A stretch of DNA of 64,000 nucleotides from Actinopolyspora halophila DSM 43834 (GCF_000371785.1 NZ_AQUI01000002.1:1229122-1293121), one strand, 5' to 3'. Shown: positions 18,333-26,869, counted from the stretch's first letter. Program-made: numbers and translations. Notes: generated by a model not told the origin, from the letters alone.

Positions 18333-19087
18333 GGTCGCGAGCCCGGCTGGTGGTCGAGCGGGACGAGCGAGGGGTTTCGGTGGTCCGTGAGCTCCGCTCG
18401 CAGGCGCCGTTGGCCCTCGTCCCGCGACGCCCGCCGACCGGAACGAGTCGGCAGGCCGTGGTCCATGTGGTGGGCTCGGCGAGCTCACCGCTGGGGGGCG
18501 ATGACCTCGCACTGCACGTGAGCGTCGCCGCGGGGGCCCGGTTGTCGCTGCGCGGCATCGCCGCGGCTCTCGCCCTGCCCGGCCACGGACCCGGCGCCAG
18601 CCGCAGTTCCATCCGGATCGAGGTGGCCGACGGTGGGATCGTCGAGTACCTCCCCGAACCCACCGTGGTGACCGAGCGGGCCGATCATCGTGCCGAGCTG
18701 TCCGTTCGGCTGGAAGAACACGCCCGGGTCCGTTGCCGCGAGACCCTCGTCCTCGGCAGGAGCGGCGAGCCGCCCGGGAGGCTGCGCACCGATCTCGAGC
18801 TGGAGCGCGGCGGGCGGCGGTTGCTGCGCAACGGTCTCGACATCGGCGATCCGTCGCTCGGTGCCAGCCACGGGTATCTCGGCGGAGCGCGGGTGCTGGC
18901 CACCGAAGCCGTGGTGTGGGACCGCGATCCGGAAGAGTCCGTCTCGGCGCGGGAGTGGACGTTGATGCCACTGGCCTCCGGTGGGTCGCTGACCACCGTG
19001 CTCTCCGGGGACACGATCACGGCGGGGCGTTGCCTGGAACGCGCTCGCGCCGCGCATCCGGCCGGAGCCGAGTTCTCCGAGTGGTGA
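18329..19087 (+). CDS. ureD: Urease accessory protein UreD
   Basis: UreD (UreH) of 252 aa, a scaffold that docks UreF and UreG to apo-urease. ATG 18329 overlaps the ureG stop (ATGA) and is preferred over in-frame GTG 18302. The [17 protein letters not shown] and [11 protein letters not shown] stretches match the family. Divergence is high, as usual for UreD. It is the last gene of the urease operon. Confidence 0.87.
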   Translation: MRSRARLVVERDERGVSVVRELRSQAPLALVPRRPPTGTSRQAVVHVVGSASSPLGGDDLALHVSVAAGARLSLRGIAAALALPGHGPGASRSSIRIEVADGGIVEYLPEPTVVTERADHRAELSVRLEEHARVRCRETLVLGRSGEPPGRLRTDLELERGGRRLLRNGLDIGDPSLGASHGYLGGARVLATEAVVWDRDPEESVSAREWTLMPLASGGSLTTVLSGDTITAGRCLERARAAHPAGAEFSEW

Positions 19088-19461
19088 GTCCGTTCTCGAG
19101 GGAGACGTGTGCGGGTGAACCCGGTTGTGGAGAGTGCGCGATTTGGTTTGCGTGGCTGGCCCCTCGGCGGAACCTCTCGCGGCGGTGCCGACCGCGCAGG
19201 TGGAGGGAAACGGCTTCGCCGCTTTCCCGACGAGCGACTTGCCCGAGCGAGTGCTCGTCCGACCCGCGCAGTCTCATAGGCAGAACCGGGCCAGCCGTGC
19301 CGTGCGGTCCCGTGCTTCAGGGGGACGCGGGCGCGTGACCGCGGTGCTCCGTACGGAGTCCCGGGAATGGTTCCGTGGCCGGTTGGGGTGCTCGGGTGAG
19401 GACCATACGCTGGAAATGAGTTTTATTCATTTTTGATGGTCTTCTTTCCGGGGGGATCGGC
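19088..19461 (+). other. Intergenic region with repeat copy E and an AT-rich dyad
   Basis: 374 bases between ureD and the secreted nuclease-fold gene. It contains a hairpin-less copy of the intergenic repeat (19164-19264) and, close to the next gene, an A/T-rich inverted repeat AAATGA (19414-19419) with TCATTT (19427-19432), unusual in this GC-rich setting and a possible operator or promoter element. Confidence 0.5.
19164..19264 (+). repeat. Intergenic repeat, copy E (hairpin-less form)
   Basis: GGCGGAACCTC joins directly to TCGCGGCGGTGCCG, whereas in copy A the same two flanks enclose the nested hairpin. The sequence after the box (GGCTTCGCCGCTT, CCCGACGA, CCGAGCGAG) aligns with copy F at 41378-41479. 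Confidence 0.6.
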
Positions 19462-20361
19462 ATGGTGCGACGGATGGCCGCGTGGACCGCGGCGCTCGGG
19501 ATGCTGCTCCCACTGACCGTCGGGGAGGCCGTCGCCTCCTCCGCCGCGGAGGAACCGCTCGCAGGCGGTGGGTTCTCCGCGCTCACCTACAACGTCGCCG
19601 GACTGCCCGACTGGATCTCGGGGAGTGATCCGGCGACCAACACCCCGTTGATAGGGGAGCGCTTGAACGGCTACGACCTGGTCAACGTCCAGGAGGACTT
19701 CAACTACCACGACGAGCTCTACGAGCGCGACGAGCACCCCCACCGCACCGAGACCAGCGGACCGGCGGTGTTCGGCGACGGACTGAACACGCTCTCCGAA
19801 CACCGCTTCGACGATTTCCGGCGGATCACCTGGGACGACTGCCACGGCACCGACTGCCTCACCCCCAAGGGGTTCACGTTCGCGCGGATCGAGCTCGCGG
19901 AGGGAGCGAGCCTGGATCTGTACAACGTGCACGCCAACGCGGGAACCGCTCCGGGTGATCTCGCGGCCAGGAGGTCCAACTTGGACCAGTTGTCGGAGTT
20001 CGTCGGGGACACCTCGGAAGGCAACGCGGTGCTGGTGATGGGTGATACCAACACGCGCTACACGCGGGAGGGGGACAACATCCGCGAGCTGGTCGACGCC
20101 AACGGGCTGACCGACGCGTGGGTGGCCCTGGAACGCTCCGGGATCCGGCCCGCCCGGGGAGCCGAACCGTTGGTCTGCGACCAGCAGCGTCCGAGCGATT
20201 CCTGCGAGGTGGTGGACAAGGTCCTGTACCGCGACGGCGAAGGGACGGATCTCACCGCGCGGGAGTACGGCAACGAACACACCGCCTTCCTCGACGAAGC
20301 GGGTGAGCCGTTGTCCGATCACTTCCCGCACGCGGTGCGCTTCACCTGGAGCGCGGGCTGA
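19462..20361 (+). CDS. Secreted endonuclease/exonuclease/phosphatase-fold protein
   Basis: Protein of 299 aa with a signal peptide (about 1-26, cut near AVASSAAEE). The mature part has DNase I-fold motifs in order: LTYNVAGLP, NVQEDF (metal Glu), LDLYNVHANAG, VMGDTNTRY (catalytic Asp and Asn) and LSDHFP (catalytic Asp-His near the end). The fold includes sphingomyelinases, inositol phosphatases and nucleases; the closest type looks like extracellular actinobacterial enzymes, but substrate cannot be assigned. Paired cysteines (DDCHGTDC) fit export. Stands alone. Confidence 0.82.
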   Translation: MVRRMAAWTAALGMLLPLTVGEAVASSAAEEPLAGGGFSALTYNVAGLPDWISGSDPATNTPLIGERLNGYDLVNVQEDFNYHDELYERDEHPHRTETSGPAVFGDGLNTLSEHRFDDFRRITWDDCHGTDCLTPKGFTFARIELAEGASLDLYNVHANAGTAPGDLAARRSNLDQLSEFVGDTSEGNAVLVMGDTNTRYTREGDNIRELVDANGLTDAWVALERSGIRPARGAEPLVCDQQRPSDSCEVVDKVLYRDGEGTDLTAREYGNEHTAFLDEAGEPLSDHFPHAVRFTWSAG

Positions 20362-20626
20362 ACGTCATCTCCACGGTGTATTTCGCGATCCCGATTCCGG
20401 GCTGACCGGGTACCTGTTCCAGCATGCCCGGTCCAATGGGGTGGAGATCGAAGGTTGGTCGTGCGCGTATCGTGATGCTGGTCGACACTCGAGAGCGACC
20501 GGGAAAGAAGCGGATGTTCCGACGTGGAAACAATGGTGAACCCACCACCGTTGCCGGGGACCCGTTTCGAACGGCAAGCCGCCGGGGACTTGTAGGCCGA
20601 TCGCGACTCGGTAACCGGAGCTGTAC
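20362..20626 (+). other. Leader of the PAS-GGDEF-EAL gene, structured
   Basis: 265 bases. Between about 20540 and 20620 there is a stem TTGCCG with CGGCAA, followed by AAGCCGCCGGGGAC and CTCGGTAACCGG, which faintly recall a class I cyclic di-GMP riboswitch. The match is partial and the core GGGACGCAAAGCC is not exact, so I do not call a riboswitch. Confidence 0.25.
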
Positions 20627-22711
20627 ATGAGCGGCACGGACCACGGGAATGGCCTTCGGGCCGATGACGAGAAGGTGATCGGCGCCTTCGGGTCCTCACT
20701 GCTGGAGTACGCCGTGTACACCCTCGACCCGGACGGTGTGGTGTCGAGCTGGAATCCAGGTGCCGAACGGCTCACCGGGGCCCCCGCCGACGAGGTGGTG
20801 GGTCAGAACATCTCGATCTTCTACACCTCCGAGCAGAACGCGACGGGTTATCCGCGAGAACTGCTCAGGCGTGCCGTGGAATCCGGCAGCTGTACCGATG
20901 AAGGTTGGCGGATACGCAAGGACGGCAGCAGGTTCTGGGCGAGCGTGGTCACCACCGCCCTGTGGTCCAGCGAAGGGAGACTACGCGGTTTCGCCAGGCT
21001 GACCAGGGACGAGACCGATCTTCATACCCAGCTGGAACGGTCGCTGCGGCAGTTCCACGACCTTTTCGTGCTAACCCCGATCGGCATCGGGGTGTACGAC
21101 AGGTACGGCTACCTGGTCGATTCCAACCTCGCGTTGTGCGGGCTGCTCGGCTACTCCCCGGAGCAGATGTCCGGAGCACACGTAACGGACTTCATCCATC
21201 CCGACGAGCCGGACAAACCGAATCTGCTGGAATCCTTCGGCGCCGGTGCTCCACCGGGACGAGCTCCCGTCCGGGAGATGAAGCTGCTCCGGTCCGACGG
21301 ACAGCAGCTGATCTGCGAGCTGCACATCGCGAAGTCGGTGCGCCCCGAGGGCGATGAGTTCTGGATGGTTGTTTGTCAGGACGTGACCGAGCGCAACCGG
21401 CGGGTCGAAGAATGGCGCTACTGGGCTACCCACGATGAGCTGACCGGGCTGCCGAACCGACGAGCCCTCGATCAGCTGCTCGCCAACGCCGACATGAGCG
21501 GATCGGCGATGTTGTACTGCGACATCACCGACTTCAGACGCATCAACGAGTCCCTCGGACTGCGGGCTGGGGACGAACTGTTGATGGAGCTGGCCAAGCG
21601 AATGCGCGGCGATCTGCCGGAGGGCTGGATCGTCGCGCGGCTGGCTTCGGACGAGTATCTGGTCGTGTGCCCGGACGTCGTGGGCGCGGGTGGGGTGGAG
21701 ACCGTGGTCACGCTGGTCACTGAATTGCTCCACCGGACCGTTCACCTGCGTGATCACCCACCCATCCAGATAGCGGCCTCGGTCGGGGTGGCGATCGCGG
21801 AAAGCTCGGACTCGACGATCGACGAACTGCTGCGCTCGGCCGGCGCGGCCGTGATGGAGGTCAAGAGAGGCAACAGGGAACGGTTCGCGGTGGCCAGCAC
21901 GGCGCTGATCGAATCGATGGACCGGCAGGTCCAGTTGGAGAGCGAGCTGCGCACGGCTCTGGAAAACGAGGAGCTGGCGCTGTGTTACCAGCCCATCGTG
22001 GATGGTGATGGGGTGATCAGGGCCGCCGAAGCTCTGGTGCGCTGGTGGCATCCGGAGCGAGGGAAGCTGACCCCGGGTTTTTTCCTGCCGGTCGCCGAAC
22101 GAGGCGGCCTGCTGCGGAAGCTCGATCGCTGCGTACTGCGTTCGGCGTTGCGCGAAGCAGTGACGTGGCCGCCGAGAGCTGATGGTGGGGCGGTACGGGC
22201 CTCGATCAATCTGGGGGCGCTCTCGCCGGGCGATCCGGAGCTGATCGACGTGCTCGACGAGGCCGTGGCCGAAACCGGTATCGACTGGGGGCGTATCGTC
22301 CTCGAGCTGGTGGAGACCTCGTTGATCAACCTCTCCGCACGGGGACTCGAGGTCATGAGCGAGCTCACCGAACGCGGCGTGCGGTTCGCCGTGGACGACT
22401 TCGGCACCGGCTACTCCTCACTCGCTCGGCTGAAGGAGTTCCCGATCGAGATCATCAAAGTCGATCGCGGTTTCGTCGCGGAGGTCGCACGGGACAGCAC
22501 CGATCTTCACGTGGTCCGGGCCATCGTCGACCTGGCGACTGCCATTGGTTGCAGATGCACCGCCGAAGGGGTGGAGACCCCGGAGCAGTTCGAGGCGCTG
22601 CGCGGTGTGGGGGTGCTTTCCTACCAGGGGTGGTTGTTCTCCTACCCCGTCCGGGCCGGGGAGCTGCGGAGTCTGCTGGAGAGCGGTTCGTCGTGCCTGC
22701 CCGAAGGGTGA
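20627..22711 (+). CDS. PAS-PAS-GGDEF-EAL signalling protein, probable cyclic di-GMP phosphodiesterase
   Basis: Cytosolic protein of 694 aa. Two PAS domains (about 20-130 and 143-258), a GGDEF domain (270-425) and an EAL domain (440-690). The GGDEF signature is replaced by RLASDEY (338-344), so cyclase activity is probably lost. The EAL site looks intact: EAL 468-470, N528, E563, D590-D591 (DDFGTG), K611, E647 and E650 (AEGVET), Q667. Net activity is therefore likely hydrolysis of cyclic di-GMP, tuned by the PAS sensors. No membrane segments. Monocistronic. Confidence 0.9.
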   Translation: MSGTDHGNGLRADDEKVIGAFGSSLLEYAVYTLDPDGVVSSWNPGAERLTGAPADEVVGQNISIFYTSEQNATGYPRELLRRAVESGSCTDEGWRIRKDGSRFWASVVTTALWSSEGRLRGFARLTRDETDLHTQLERSLRQFHDLFVLTPIGIGVYDRYGYLVDSNLALCGLLGYSPEQMSGAHVTDFIHPDEPDKPNLLESFGAGAPPGRAPVREMKLLRSDGQQLICELHIAKSVRPEGDEFWMVVCQDVTERNRRVEEWRYWATHDELTGLPNRRALDQLLANADMSGSAMLYCDITDFRRINESLGLRAGDELLMELAKRMRGDLPEGWIVARLASDEYLVVCPDVVGAGGVETVVTLVTELLHRTVHLRDHPPIQIAASVGVAIAESSDSTIDELLRSAGAAVMEVKRGNRERFAVASTALIESMDRQVQLESELRTALENEELALCYQPIVDGDGVIRAAEALVRWWHPERGKLTPGFFLPVAERGGLLRKLDRCVLRSALREAVTWPPRADGGAVRASINLGALSPGDPELIDVLDEAVAETGIDWGRIVLELVETSLINLSARGLEVMSELTERGVRFAVDDFGTGYSSLARLKEFPIEIIKVDRGFVAEVARDSTDLHVVRAIVDLATAIGCRCTAEGVETPEQFEALRGVGVLSYQGWLFSYPVRAGELRSLLESGSSCLPEG

Positions 22712-22961
22712 GAAGGGACCTCCGAGCGGTGCGAAGGTCCCGTACCGGTCGATCCCGGCGAGCACGACACGGAGTCACCGGACGGCAGGGTTGCCCGGCG
22801 ACCTCCGCGGAGGCGGATTCCGCCGCGCCGCCCCCGTGATCACCCCTGTGGGACGGAGCGGCGACGAACGGTGTCGCTCGCCCTGTTCGCGGGTAAGCAC
22901 CCGAGTGCGGGGTGACCCGTCACGGCAGCGGTCGACGAGCAACGAGGAGAGGGGCCGGTCG

Positions 22962-23402
22962 ATGAACAGGTCGGAGGCCACGGAACGGATTCACGAGGCC
23001 AAACGGAGAAAGGGGTTCGGCTACACCGATCTCGCCGAGCGCCTGGGAGTGGACAGGGCCTGGCTGACCGCGGCGCTGCTCGGGCAACATCCGCTGGACG
23101 CCCGGCAGGCCGAGCGGCTTCGGGAGCTGCTCGAGTTCCCCGAGGAGGTGGTTCCGGTACTCACGGAGATCCCCCACCGCGGCTCACTGGACTCGGTCCC
23201 GCCGACCGACCCGACGATCTACCGCATCTACGAGGCGCTCCAGGTGTACGGCACCACCATCAAGGAACTGATCAACGAGGACTTCGGTGACGGGATCATG
23301 AGCGCGATCACGTTCAACCTCGACGTCCAGCGGACGGAAACGGAGGAAGGGCCGCGCGTCCGGATCGTGCTCGACGGCAAGTTCCTGCCCTACAAGTGGT
23401 GA
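22962..23402 (+). CDS. cynS: Cyanate hydratase (cyanase)
   Basis: Cyanase of 146 aa, converting cyanate and bicarbonate to ammonia and CO2. The catalytic triad is present: R88 and E91 (IYRIYEALQVYGTTIK) and S114 (DGIMSAITFN), corresponding to E. coli R96, E99 and S122. The N-terminal helical DNA-binding-like fold (1-75) is normal. Start ATG 22962 follows GAGGAGAGGGG. No carbonic anhydrase or cyanate transporter is adjacent. Lies 4 kb from urease; both release ammonia. Confidence 0.94.
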   Translation: MNRSEATERIHEAKRRKGFGYTDLAERLGVDRAWLTAALLGQHPLDARQAERLRELLEFPEEVVPVLTEIPHRGSLDSVPPTDPTIYRIYEALQVYGTTIKELINEDFGDGIMSAITFNLDVQRTETEEGPRVRIVLDGKFLPYKW

Positions 23403-23502
23403 CCGCCGCGCGGGGCGGGGGGCCGAAGCCGGTGTTCGGCGGGCCACCCGCTACCGCGCTCGTCCCCTGGCGGTGGGAAACCCGCTTCGGTTGCCGAAGC
23501 GC

Positions 23503-24012
23503 TCAGGTGGTGACTCGCCGGACCTCGAACAGGAAGCAGCCGAACTCCACCGCGCGAACGTGCACGAGGGAGATCGCGGGATCCGCCAGCAGCTCGTCGG
23601 CGGTGCGTTCGGACAGCTGTGTCCGCTCGCGCGTGTCCAGCAGACGACCGCCGAGTATTCGGCCCCCTTCCGAGTAGGCCCGGAGCACTCGGCGGTCTCC
23701 CCGCAGCTCCTCGGGCCACGGTGCGCGGTCGGGGCCATCGCACGGTTCGGCGTGGACGAACACGGGGCCGACCTCGTCGTAGGCCCCGATGTCGGCTCCG
23801 GTTTCGCGACACCATCTGCGCAGCGGTGCGTACGAGAGCAACGCGATCCGCTCGCCGGGGCGGCCACGGCGTAGGCAGCAACGCAGGGGCACGCCGCGCT
23901 CCTGCGTCTCGGTCACCACGCGGGGGACCCGTCCCGCGTCGTCGCGCTCGCGCAGTTCGTGCAGCACGGCGGGGTCGAGGGGGCGAACCTGGAAACGAGC
24001 TGTCGTCGTCAT
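23503..24012 (-). CDS. DUF1203 family protein
   Basis: Protein of 169 aa. Start ATG 24012 (MTTTARFQVRPLDP) is where the family begins; the frame runs further upstream. Recognisable features are the CCLRRGRPGERIALLSYAPL stretch and PVFVHAEPC, typical of DUF1203, a small cytosolic family of unknown function. Convergent with cyanase, overlapping nothing. Confidence 0.75.
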   Translation of the reverse strand: MTTTARFQVRPLDPAVLHELRERDDAGRVPRVVTETQERGVPLRCCLRRGRPGERIALLSYAPLRRWCRETGADIGAYDEVGPVFVHAEPCDGPDRAPWPEELRGDRRVLRAYSEGGRILGGRLLDTRERTQLSERTADELLADPAISLVHVRAVEFGCFLFEVRRVTT

Positions 24013-24033
24013 GCGCTCAGCGTCGCCCGGACG

Positions 24034-24393
24034 GTGACTGCCGTGCCGGCGGGAATCCGACGTCGCGGCGAGTTCCACGTGCAGGGGCTCTTCGTGGACG
24101 ACGTGCTGATGGCTCTCGAGCCGTCCGCCTGGCCGCGGTGCGCGCCGGTCGTGGTGCGCGGTCGCCTCGATCACTCCTGCTGCGTGGGTGATGCTCCCCG
24201 CCTGTCGAGCCGCATCGCCGTCCTCGCCATCGACGCCGTTGAGCCCGCGGTGATCGCCGACTTCCGGTGCCGGGTGCTCGATTGGCGGATCGTCGAGGAG
24301 TCCGCGAATCCCCAGAGCTGGTTACGGCACCCGCCGCGGTCGGTGGCTCGCATCGTGGTGCCGGGCGACACTGCTGCACGTCCAGCGCCGTGA
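24034..24393 (+). CDS. Possible hypothetical protein
   Basis: A candidate of up to 119 aa in the gap between the DUF1203 gene and the next gene. Third codon positions are mostly G or C from about 24060 to 24290, as in real genes here, and the residues (FHVQGLFVDDVLMALEP) are plausible. No family is recognised, there is no clear ribosome binding site and GTG 24034 is only one option. It could be a decayed gene. Confidence 0.3.
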   Translation: MTAVPAGIRRRGEFHVQGLFVDDVLMALEPSAWPRCAPVVVRGRLDHSCCVGDAPRLSSRIAVLAIDAVEPAVIADFRCRVLDWRIVEESANPQSWLRHPPRSVARIVVPGDTAARPAP

Positions 24394-24470
24394 CCGCACA
24401 GGTTCGCCGGGTTTCTCCGCCCGCCGCCACGGGATGGTGTGATCTGCCCCGCTGGCTGTACGGTCCTGTC

Positions 24471-25127
24471 ATGTCACGATCACCTGAGAGCGGATCACCC
24501 GCCTCTCCCGTCACCGCGGACGACCTCGATCGCGCCCTGCGACTCGTCGGGGACGTCCTGGGCGGAGCGGATCCGGAGCTCTGGGGGAACAAGGCCGGTT
24601 CCCTGGAATGGGACTGCTGGGAGACCGTCGAGCACCTCAGCGACGACCTGTTCGCGTACGCCGTCCAACTGGGGCCCCGAACACCGCCACAGGACGGTGA
24701 GGTGCCCTTCGTTCTGGAGAGCCGCCGCCCCGGCGGTCCGGAGAACACCGTTCACGCGGACCGGGCGGCAGGGCCCGCCGGCCTGTTGCAGGTGCTGGAG
24801 GCGAGTGGTGCGCTGCTTGTCGCCATGGTGCGCACGACGCCTCCGCAGGCCCGTGCTTACCACGTCTTCGGCGTCTCGGACCCCGAGGGCTTCGCCGCGA
24901 TGGGCATCGTGGAAGCCCTGGTGCACACGCATGACCTGGCGCGAGGCCTCGGGCTCGGCTGGAGCCCACCCGCAGACCTGTGCTCGCGAGCGCTCGCCCG
25001 GCTGTTTCCACACGCACCGGAGCACACGGATCCGTGGAGCACTTTGCTGTGGGCCACGGGACGCGCCGAACTCTCCGGGCACCCTCGGCTCACCACATGG
25101 CGCTGGGACGGCACACCCCGGGCGTAG
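24471..25127 (+). CDS. DinB/mycothiol-dependent maleylpyruvate isomerase-like protein
   Basis: Protein of 218 aa with the four-helix DinB/MDMPI metal-binding fold: WDCWETVEHLSDDLFAY (first His) and VEALVHTHDLARGLG (second His pair). Members use a divalent metal and often mycothiol, but the reaction here is unknown. ATG 24471 has no Shine-Dalgarno; TACGGT lies six bases upstream, suggesting a leaderless mRNA. Confidence 0.75.
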   Translation: MSRSPESGSPASPVTADDLDRALRLVGDVLGGADPELWGNKAGSLEWDCWETVEHLSDDLFAYAVQLGPRTPPQDGEVPFVLESRRPGGPENTVHADRAAGPAGLLQVLEASGALLVAMVRTTPPQARAYHVFGVSDPEGFAAMGIVEALVHTHDLARGLGLGWSPPADLCSRALARLFPHAPEHTDPWSTLLWATGRAELSGHPRLTTWRWDGTPRA

Positions 25128-25297
25128 TCCGGGGTGCTCGCAGCGAAAGGAGGGGCAGGGCCGATGATCAGGCCGCCGCTGTTTCCCGGCCTCGTGCTCC
25201 CCAGACGTGCCCCACACCGGAGAGGAAGCTTTTCGCCATCCCGTCGACCTGCCCGTCCGGCGAGGACTTCTGGTTCGTGACCGGTTGCGGGGCAGTG

Positions 25298-25672
25298 CTA
25301 CGAGCTGCGGGCGCCCCAGGCGAGAGTCGGCTGGAGGACGGCCTCGGCGAGCGCTCGGGTGCGCAGACTCGCGATCTCCTGGTATTCCGGGTCTGCGACC
25401 ATGCGGGTGAACGCCTCGCGGTCGGGGTACCGGACGAGCAGCACTGCGTCCCAGTCCTGCCCTTCCTCGGCCACCAGGGGCGTCGCCCCGTCGCCCGCGT
25501 AGAGGACTTCGCCCCCGTACCGCTGGAGCAGGGGCCGCGCCTTCTGCGTGTACTGGTTGTACAAGGAGCGGCCGTCTGCGGCGAACCTCAACAGGTTGAG
25601 CATCACGATCGGGCCGTCCGGGAGCTCGTTCAACATACTTCTGAGGTCGGATCCTGAAGGATCGACTGCCAT
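25298..25672 (-). CDS. DUF1330 family protein
   Basis: Protein of 124 aa of the ferredoxin-like dimeric alpha-beta barrel type: DGPIVMLNLLRFA, then LVRYPDREAFTRMVADPEYQ, then RTRALAEAVLQP. Start ATG 25672 is chosen because AGGGAG precedes it. The family has no firm function; relatives are small cytosolic dimers. No operon partner is seen. Confidence 0.8.
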   Translation of the reverse strand: MAVDPSGSDLRSMLNELPDGPIVMLNLLRFAADGRSLYNQYTQKARPLLQRYGGEVLYAGDGATPLVAEEGQDWDAVLLVRYPDREAFTRMVADPEYQEIASLRTRALAEAVLQPTLAWGARSS

Positions 25673-25837
25673 CGGTGACTCCCTTTGCCAGTTGGATGTT
25701 CGTACTGCATGTAGGCGGCACGAGTCTAGGTCCCGTAGATCGACCTGCATACCGTCCGGTCGGTATTTTGGTTCTCCCTCGGAGCGGCCCCGGAGGGTCC
25801 GCCCCTCGGTCCTGTAGAGAAGATCTGAACACCAGCA

Positions 25838-26143
25838 CTACGCGTACTCGTCGCCGTCGACGATCGGAAGGGCAGTACTGCGCGAGCCACTCGGAGCTTG
25901 GTGCCGTGATGATCGCTCCGCGAACGTTGTCCAGTGCGCTCCCCGGTTCTCTTCCTCGAGGTGCTCGATCACGTCTCGGGCTTCCTCCGCGCTGCTGTCC
26001 ATGCCGCCCCAGCCGGTCATGATGCGGCCGCCGTAGCTGAGACCGACCCGTCGACCGCGCATGTTGATGCCGTGCGGGTGCAGCACGAGACACGGCGTGC
26101 CCTTCGGTCGGACGGAACCCTCGTCGGTGGCATACCGGCCCAT
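25838..26143 (-). CDS. Possible small hypothetical protein in the integrase remnant region
   Basis: A 101-aa candidate (MGRYATDEGSV... to VDGDEYA) antisense to the region left of the integrase remnant. It has an acidic helix (AEEARDVIEHLEEE) and no recognised domain. GAGAG upstream is a weak ribosome binding site. It may be cargo left from the integrated element or a C-terminal fragment. Confidence 0.3.
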   Translation of the reverse strand: MGRYATDEGSVRPKGTPCLVLHPHGINMRGRRVGLSYGGRIMTGWGGMDSSAEEARDVIEHLEEENRGAHWTTFAERSSRHQAPSGSRSTALPIVDGDEYA

Positions 26144-26189
26144 CAAGCTCTCGTTGTCCCGGAGTCGGAGTTCACCGCGCCGGTGACAC

Positions 26190-26650
26190 CCGCCTTCCTC
26201 CACGGAGCTGTCGCGCTTCCTGGCCGAGGAGTTGGCGAGCCGGGTCAACGGCCGTTCCTCGGAGGCCCTGCTGTTCACGGCTCCGCAGGGTGGGGTCCTG
26301 AGGTGCGCGACTTCCGCCGTGCGGTTTTCGAAGCCGCCGTTCGCGACGTCGGACCGGAGGGATTCCACCCGCACGAGCTCAGGCGCACCGCGGCATCGCC
26401 GGCGATCGCCTCCGGCGCGGACGTGGAAATCGTCCAACGGGTGCTCGGGGACGAGACCGCCACGATGACGCTCGACCTCTGCGGGCACCTGTTCCCGGAC
26501 CGACTCAACGAGATCGCCGATCGGATGGACGAAGCCGCGTGTGCCCCACGAGGAATCTTCGTAGGCGTGGCACATGGCTTGACCTGGGTGCCCTCGGCAG
26601 GACTCGAACCTGCGACACCCGCCTCCGGAGGGCGGTGCTCTATCCACTGA
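26190..26650 (+). pseudogene. Phage-type tyrosine recombinase (integrase), C-terminal remnant
   Basis: Only the catalytic C-terminal part is recognisable, in two frames. LSRFLAEELASRVNG and LLFTAPQGGVLR are read in one frame up to about 26300; the sequence resumes one frame away as VRDFRRAVFEAAVRDVG and then FHPHELRRTAAS (the HxLR motif) and VQRVLGDETATMTLDLCGHLF. In this remnant HELRRTA stands where HDLRHTA is usual, and the catalytic Tyr of the last motif is replaced (LDLCGHL). No start or N-terminal domain is found. The frame ends inside the tRNA-Arg gene, as expected for an integrase that used the tRNA 3' end as attachment site. Confidence 0.75.
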
Positions 26651-26661
26651 GCTACGAGGGC
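26589..26661 (-). tRNA. tRNA-Arg (anticodon CCG)
   Basis: 73-nt cloverleaf on the minus strand. Acceptor GCCCTCG pairs with CGAGGGC, D stem GCTC with GAGC, anticodon stem CCGCC with GGCGG around loop CTCCGGA (anticodon CCG), T stem GCAGG with CCTGC around TTCGAGT. CCA is not encoded. It reads arginine codon CGG. Its 3' half overlaps the end of the integrase remnant and is a likely former attB. argS begins 250 bases away on the other strand. Confidence 0.95.
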
Positions 26662-26869
26662 TCTGCTGTTGAACTGACTACAGCCTAACCCACGTCCCCT
26701 TCGGCCCGTGCGGCGGGGGTGATCGCGGAGTGCGGTGGGAAGGGTCGTGGGTGGCTCACCTCCCGGCGCGGATCGCTCGCGGGGATCGCTCGGGACGGAG
26801 AGGTGAGTGTTTTCTCGAATTCTGGGAAACGGTCCGGCCGTGGGGAGCACGTGAGTTCTTCGTGCGGTA

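Noticed and set aside
19414-19432. Zur box
   Set aside because: Half sites are seven bases apart instead of the short spacing of known actinobacterial Zur sites.
20540-20626. Cyclic di-AMP (ydaO) riboswitch
   Set aside because: Conserved cores of that class (such as GGGGGACCC followed by GGTGAATCC) are absent.
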